Below are positions 60,189 to 64,000 of a stretch of 64,000 bases of DNA, in pieces. The stretch covers positions 4,708,001-4,772,000 of the forward strand of contig NZ_LR134318.1 of NCBI RefSeq assembly GCF_900636825.1, in the 5' to 3' direction. Numbering within the stretch: the stretch's first letter is position 1; each line of letters opens with the position of its first letter. Source of the DNA: Pseudomonas fluorescens. Its GTDB lineage: Bacteria; Pseudomonadota; Gammaproteobacteria; Pseudomonadales; Pseudomonadaceae. The notes under the pieces were generated by a model. The model had not been told where the DNA came from. It searched no databases and was given only the letters and a program-made list of their open reading frames with translations. Position numbers and translations under genes: made by a program.

Positions 60189-62090
60189 ATGAAATGCGAC
60201 TCCACTCTATATCGCGCAGCGCCGCCATCACTTGCCGTGAAGCCCCGTCTGATCCGTCATTTGTTCCTGCCGCCGCTGATCATTGCGCTGATGATCGGTT
60301 TGGGTTTTATCGGCTTCTGGACCAGTGAACATTTCGGCATTCGCAGCCTCGGCGAGAACGGCCAGCGTCAGCTGGAACTTCACGCCCGCGCCGTCGAAAG
60401 CGAGATCAGCAAATACACCTACCTGCCCAGCCTGCTGGAACTCGAAACGAGCGTGCCGCAGCTGCTGGCCGATCCGACGCCGGAACACCGGCAAACGGTC
60501 AACGATTATCTTGAAGGCCTGAACCGGCGCAGCCGCAGTCGGGCCATCTACGTCATGGACACTACCGGCCGCGTCATGGCCACCAGCAACTGGCGCGATG
60601 TCGACAGTTACCTCGGTGAAGACCTGTCCTTTCGCGCCTATTTCCAGAAAGCCGTGCGTGGCGAGCCGGGCCGCTTCTACGGCATCGGCAGCACCAATGG
60701 CGAGCCCGGCTATTACCTCGCCCACGGCCTCGAAGAACACGGCAAGATCATCGGCGTGGCGGTGGTCAAAGTGCGTCTGGAAGCCATGGAAGAACGCTGG
60801 CAGCGGGCGCGCCTGGAAGCTTTCGTCAGCGACGAGAACGGCATCATCATTCTGTCCAGCGATCCAGCCCGGCGCCTGAAAGCGGTCATCCCGTTGAGCG
60901 AAGAGACCAAGGAAAAACTCGCTCGCAGCCTGCAGTATTACTGGTTCCCGCTCAACGAACTGCAACCTCTGGCCCGCGAAACCCTGTCGGAAGGCGTGGA
61001 GAAACTCACCTTTCCGGCCAACAGCGAAGTCCAGTCCGACGAAGACGACATCAGCTATCTGGCGCAGACCCGGCCACTCAGCGATACGCCGTGGAATTTC
61101 ACTCTATTGACGCCGCTGCAGGATCTGCGCCGCGAAGCCATCAACCAAGGCATTCTGGTCGCCGTTGCGTTTGCGCTGGTGGCGTTTCTGCTGATTGCCT
61201 GGAACGAGCGGCGCAAGGTCATCGCCACCCGCCTCGCCGCTCGCGAAGCGCTGCAGGAAGCTAACAGCCAGCTCGAGCGTCGGATTACCGAACGCACCGC
61301 CGACCTGCGCGCCAGCAATGAACGCTTGAAAAGTCAGATCCGCGAACGTCGGCAAGCCGAGGAAACCTTGCGCCGCGCACAGGATGAGCTGGTGCAGGCC
61401 GGCAAACTTGCCGCGATCGGGCAGATGTCGACCAGCATCGCCCACGAATTGAACCAGCCGCTGGCAGCGATGCGCACCCTGTCCGGCAACACCGTGCGCT
61501 TTCTCGAACGCGGTCAGCTTGATATCGCCAGCACCAACCTGAAGACCATCAACGACTTGATCGACCGCATGGGCCGGATCACCGCCAGCCTGCGCTCTTT
61601 CGCCCGACGCGGCGACAACAAGGGCCAGGCCAGCCTCGGCAAAGCCGTCGATGCCGCGCTGCAAGTGCTCGGTGCGCGGGTGGAAACCTCGGCGCTGGCC
61701 GTGCACCGCCAGTTCATCGATGTCCAGGTGCAGATCGATCAGACGCGGCTGGAACAGATTCTGGTCAACCTGATCGGCAATGCGCTCGACGCCATGCAGG
61801 CGCAGCCAACGCCCGAACTGTGGCTGGAGGGCGACGAATTCAACAACAAATATCGCCTGCGCGTGCGCGACAATGGCCACGGCATCGACGCCGAAGCGCG
61901 CAAGCATTTGTTCGAACCGTTCTTCACCACCAAGCCCGGCGAGCAAGGCCTGGGCCTCGGACTGACGCTGTCCGCCAGCCTCGCCGCCGCCACCGGCGGG
62001 CATCTGGGTGTCGAACACCCGGCTAGCGGCGGCACCACTTTCGTCCTCAGTTTACCGTTGCTAAGCCCTACACCTGCCGAGCCAATATGA
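60189..62090 (+). CDS. aauS: Sensor histidine kinase AauS (DctB type)
   Basis: A 633-residue kinase with two membrane helices (about 24-45 and about 320-340) around a large periplasmic double-Cache-like domain. A coiled coil then leads to HisKA (STSIAHELNQPLAAM, phospho-His419) and HATPase (RDNGHGI; GEQGLGLGLTLS). By DctB analogy it senses acidic amino acids or dicarboxylates in the periplasm. The ATG at 60189 with AAGG eight bases upstream is preferred to the overlapping GTG at 60186. Overlaps aauR by four bases. Confidence 0.92.
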   Translation: MKCDSTLYRAAPPSLAVKPRLIRHLFLPPLIIALMIGLGFIGFWTSEHFGIRSLGENGQRQLELHARAVESEISKYTYLPSLLELETSVPQLLADPTPEHRQTVNDYLEGLNRRSRSRAIYVMDTTGRVMATSNWRDVDSYLGEDLSFRAYFQKAVRGEPGRFYGIGSTNGEPGYYLAHGLEEHGKIIGVAVVKVRLEAMEERWQRARLEAFVSDENGIIILSSDPARRLKAVIPLSEETKEKLARSLQYYWFPLNELQPLARETLSEGVEKLTFPANSEVQSDEDDISYLAQTRPLSDTPWNFTLLTPLQDLRREAINQGILVAVAFALVAFLLIAWNERRKVIATRLAAREALQEANSQLERRITERTADLRASNERLKSQIRERRQAEETLRRAQDELVQAGKLAAIGQMSTSIAHELNQPLAAMRTLSGNTVRFLERGQLDIASTNLKTINDLIDRMGRITASLRSFARRGDNKGQASLGKAVDAALQVLGARVETSALAVHRQFIDVQVQIDQTRLEQILVNLIGNALDAMQAQPTPELWLEGDEFNNKYRLRVRDNGHGIDAEARKHLFEPFFTTKPGEQGLGLGLTLSASLAAATGGHLGVEHPASGGTTFVLSLPLLSPTPAEPI

Positions 62091-63415
62091 ACCACGAACT
62101 CAGTGTGCTGATCGTCGAAGACGACCCCCATGTGCTGCTCGGTTGTCAGCAGGCGCTGACGCTGGAAGACATTCCCTGCGTTGGCGTCGGCAGTGCCGAA
62201 GAGGCATTGGAGCGGGTCGGCGATAACTTTGCCGGCATCGTCATCAGCGATATTCGCCTGCCGGGCATCGATGGCCTGGAGCTGTTGACCCGGCTCAAGC
62301 AGCGTGACCGCAGTCTGCCGGTGGTGCTGATCACCGGCCACGGCGACATTTCCATGGCCGTCGGCGCAATGCAGAAAGGCGCCTATGACTTCATGGAAAA
62401 ACCGTTCTCGCCGGAACGTCTGGTAGACGTGGCGCGGCGTGCGCTGGAGCAACGCAGCCTTGCTCGCGAAGTGTCATCGCTGCGCCGGCAACTGGCCGAA
62501 CGCGATTCCCTTGAAGGGCGCATCATCGGTCGTTCACCGGCGATGCAGAACCTGCGCGAACTGATCGCCAATGTTGCCGACACCTCGGCCAACGTGTTGA
62601 TCGAGGGTGAAACCGGCACCGGCAAGGAATTGGTCGCCCGCTGCCTGCACGATTTCAGTCGGCGTCACAGCAAACAATTCGTCGCGCTGAATTGCGGCGG
62701 CCTGCCGGAAAACCTTTTCGAAAGCGAAATATTCGGCCACGAGGCCAACGCCTTCACCGGTGCCGGCAAACGCCGCATCGGCAAGATCGAACACGCTGAT
62801 GGCGGCACGCTGTTTCTCGACGAAGTGGAGAGCATGCCGTTGCCGTTGCAGATCAAACTGCTGCGGGTGCTTCAGGAACGCACCCTCGAACGGCTCGGCT
62901 CGAACCAAAGCGTTGCCGTGGATTGCCGGGTGATCGCGGCGACCAAATCCGATCTCGACGAGTCGAGCAAGGCTGGGGAATTCCGTAGCGACCTGTATTA
63001 CCGCCTCAACGTCGTGACTCTGGAATTGCCGCCGCTGCGCGAGCGCCGCGAAGACATTTTGCAACTGTTCGAACACTTCACTCAGCAGTCGGCGCTGCGT
63101 TTCGATCGCGCCCTGCCGGAGCTGGACAATCAGACCTTGTCCAATCTGATGAGCCACGACTGGCCGGGCAACGTGCGTGAACTGCGCAACGTCGCCGAAC
63201 GCTTCGCCCTCGGTTTGCCGGCGTTCAAGAAATCCGGCGCCAGCAGTGGCGGGCAAGGCCTGGCATTCGCCGAAGCGGTGGAAGCGTTCGAGCGCAACCT
63301 GCTCAATGACGCCCTGCAACGCAGTGGTGGCAACCTGACCCAAGCCAGTCTGGAACTGGGCATGGCCAAGACCACGCTGTTCGACAAAGTCAAAAAATAT
63401 GGCCTTAGCCATTAA
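62087..63415 (+). CDS. aauR: Sigma-54-dependent response regulator AauR (DctD type)
   Basis: A 442-residue activator. Receiver domain 1-120 with phospho-acceptor Asp55 (VISDIRLPG). Sigma-54 AAA+ domain about 145-380 with Walker A GETGTGKE at 174-181, the sigma-54 contact loop NAFTGA (Asn in place of Gly of GAFTGA) and Walker B TLFLDEVES. Fis-type helix-turn-helix at the C-terminus (TQASLELGMAKTTLFDKVKK). It should activate the aatJ sigma-54 promoter from the palindromes at 56525-56569. Confidence 0.94.
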   Translation: MNHELSVLIVEDDPHVLLGCQQALTLEDIPCVGVGSAEEALERVGDNFAGIVISDIRLPGIDGLELLTRLKQRDRSLPVVLITGHGDISMAVGAMQKGAYDFMEKPFSPERLVDVARRALEQRSLAREVSSLRRQLAERDSLEGRIIGRSPAMQNLRELIANVADTSANVLIEGETGTGKELVARCLHDFSRRHSKQFVALNCGGLPENLFESEIFGHEANAFTGAGKRRIGKIEHADGGTLFLDEVESMPLPLQIKLLRVLQERTLERLGSNQSVAVDCRVIAATKSDLDESSKAGEFRSDLYYRLNVVTLELPPLRERREDILQLFEHFTQQSALRFDRALPELDNQTLSNLMSHDWPGNVRELRNVAERFALGLPAFKKSGASSGGQGLAFAEAVEAFERNLLNDALQRSGGNLTQASLELGMAKTTLFDKVKKYGLSH

Positions 63416-63426
63416 GCGAGAACCCT

Positions 63427-63765
63427 GTGGATCTACTGTTCAAAGCGCTGCTGGGCGCGGCGGTGGTGCTGCTCATCGCGGCGTTGTCGAAGACCAGAAA
63501 TTACTACATCGCAGGATTAGTGCCGCTGTTTCCGACGTTTGCGCTGATCGCCCATTACATCGTGGGCAAGGGCCGTTCGATTGAGGACTTGAAAACCACA
63601 ATCGTCTTCGGCATGTGGTCGGTCATTCCGTACTTCGTGTACCTGGCGACGTTGTACGTGATGGTGGATCGCCTGCGGCTGGAGGCGTCGCTGGCGGTCG
63701 CGGCGGTGGCGTGGTTGATCGCCGCCACTGTTTTGGTCACCGTGTGGGTTCGGCTACATAGCTGA
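63427..63765 (+). CDS. glpM: GlpM family small membrane protein
   Basis: A 112-residue, very hydrophobic protein with about four membrane helices, starting MDLLFKALLGAAVVLLIAAL and containing the family segment TRNYYIAGLVPLFPTFALIA. P. aeruginosa GlpM, encoded beside glpD, was linked to alginate production and glycerol metabolism; its biochemical role is unknown. Here it is separated from glpD by the aat-aau genes and follows aauR by 11 bases. Start codon GTG. Confidence 0.88.
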   Translation: MDLLFKALLGAAVVLLIAALSKTRNYYIAGLVPLFPTFALIAHYIVGKGRSIEDLKTTIVFGMWSVIPYFVYLATLYVMVDRLRLEASLAVAAVAWLIAATVLVTVWVRLHS

Positions 63766-63768
63766 TCC

Positions 63769-63870
63769 GTGTAGGAGCTGCCGCAGGCTGCGATCTTTTG
63801 ATCTTGTTTTTTCAAAATCAAGATCAAAAGATCGTCCAATCGCGGCCCGAGCCTGCGGCAGCTCCTACAA
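63769..63870. repeat. Inverted REP pair, expanded variant
   Basis: The left unit is standard. The right unit reads GATCGTCCAATCGCGGCCCG then AGCCTGCGGCAGC, the expanded form also seen at 16916-17024. Confidence 0.9.
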
Positions 63871-63880
63871 GGACGTATTC

Positions 63881-64000
63881 TCAGCCGTTGACGGTGCCGC
63901 CTTTGGTCTCGGCCATGATCTGCCGGATCGCGCCCACAAACGTGTCGACCGGTTGCCCGCCCGTCACTGCGTACTGGCCGTTGAACACCACCGTCGGCAC
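63881..64000 (-). CDS. DsbA-family (FrnE-like) oxidoreductase, partial C-terminus
   Basis: The last 39 codons and stop of a minus-strand gene entering from the right edge. VPTVVFNGQYAVTGGQPVD contains the cis-Pro loop (GVPT-type) and strand typical of the DsbA/2-hydroxychromene isomerase fold, followed by a short helix and TKGGTVNG at the end. The active-site CxxC would lie outside the window, so redox function cannot be confirmed. Confidence 0.7.
   Translation of the reverse strand: MPTVVFNGQYAVTGGQPVDTFVGAIRQIMAETKGGTVNG

Overview
The window is a stretch of a Pseudomonas chromosome, most likely from the P. fluorescens group. The evidence is high GC, gene blocks in the order known from P. 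aeruginosa and P. putida (argP-lysE-sodB-bifA-icmP-mexVW-inaA-colSR-groESL-fxsA; metG-rnf-nth; argG-motY-pyrC-rnt-prx-bfd-bfr-grxD; argF-ybaK-glpFKRD-aat-aau-glpM), and many intergenic REP elements with the core GTAGGAGCTGCCGCAGG. It is mostly core genome. No rRNA, tRNA, CRISPR array, insertion sequence or prophage was recognised.

Layout. 1-6.9 kb: a membrane coiled-coil protein (cut by the left edge), an epimerase, the divergent argP / ACT-LysE pair, Fe superoxide dismutase and the c-di-GMP phosphodiesterase BifA. 6.9-12.6 kb: a Fur-box-headed iron module of two imelysins, a di-haem oxidoreductase and a Tat-type DUF1513 protein. 12.7-17 kb: MexVW-type RND efflux pump. 17-22 kb: ColRS with its methyltransferase/InaA operon and a PAP2-family membrane protein. 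22-28 kb: GroESL, FxsA, a HugZ-like protein, an SDR and ApbC/Mrp. 28-34.6 kb: metG, an unusual rnf cluster and nth. 34.6-36.6 kb: a small conserved protein, an EvgA/BvgA-like regulator and an AT-richer unknown membrane protein. 36.6-44.3 kb: argG, motY, pyrC, rnt, a probable toxin-antitoxin insertion, peroxiredoxin, bfd, bfrB, grxD. 44.4-50.8 kb: molybdopterin oxidoreductase, argF, an ABC ATPase, a PhzF-like protein and ybaK. 51-56.3 kb: glycerol regulon glpFKRD. 56.3-63.8 kb: acidic amino-acid ABC transporter aatJQMP with its AauSR two-component system, then glpM and the end of a DsbA-like gene.

Regulatory sites fit their genes: Fur boxes before icmP and bfd, ArgR half-sites before argF and argG, GlpR-like operators before glpD, a sigma-32 promoter before groES, a sigma-28 promoter before motY (a weaker one before bifA), ColR-like boxes around colRS, and a sigma-54 promoter with two TTCGG-N4-CCGAA palindromes before aatJ.

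The most unusual region is the rnf cluster. There is no rnfC. RnfB lacks the N-terminal membrane anchor and carries an RnfC-like basic/alanine-rich tail. Three of the four cysteines expected to hold the membrane iron centre in RnfA and RnfE are missing, while the covalent-FMN motifs of RnfD and RnfG are kept. Next in interest are a DUF4065 (Panacea-type) antitoxin/toxin pair lying between two near-identical copies of a terminator, and two independent three-copy tandem arrays in which a REP element was amplified together with adjacent unique sequence.
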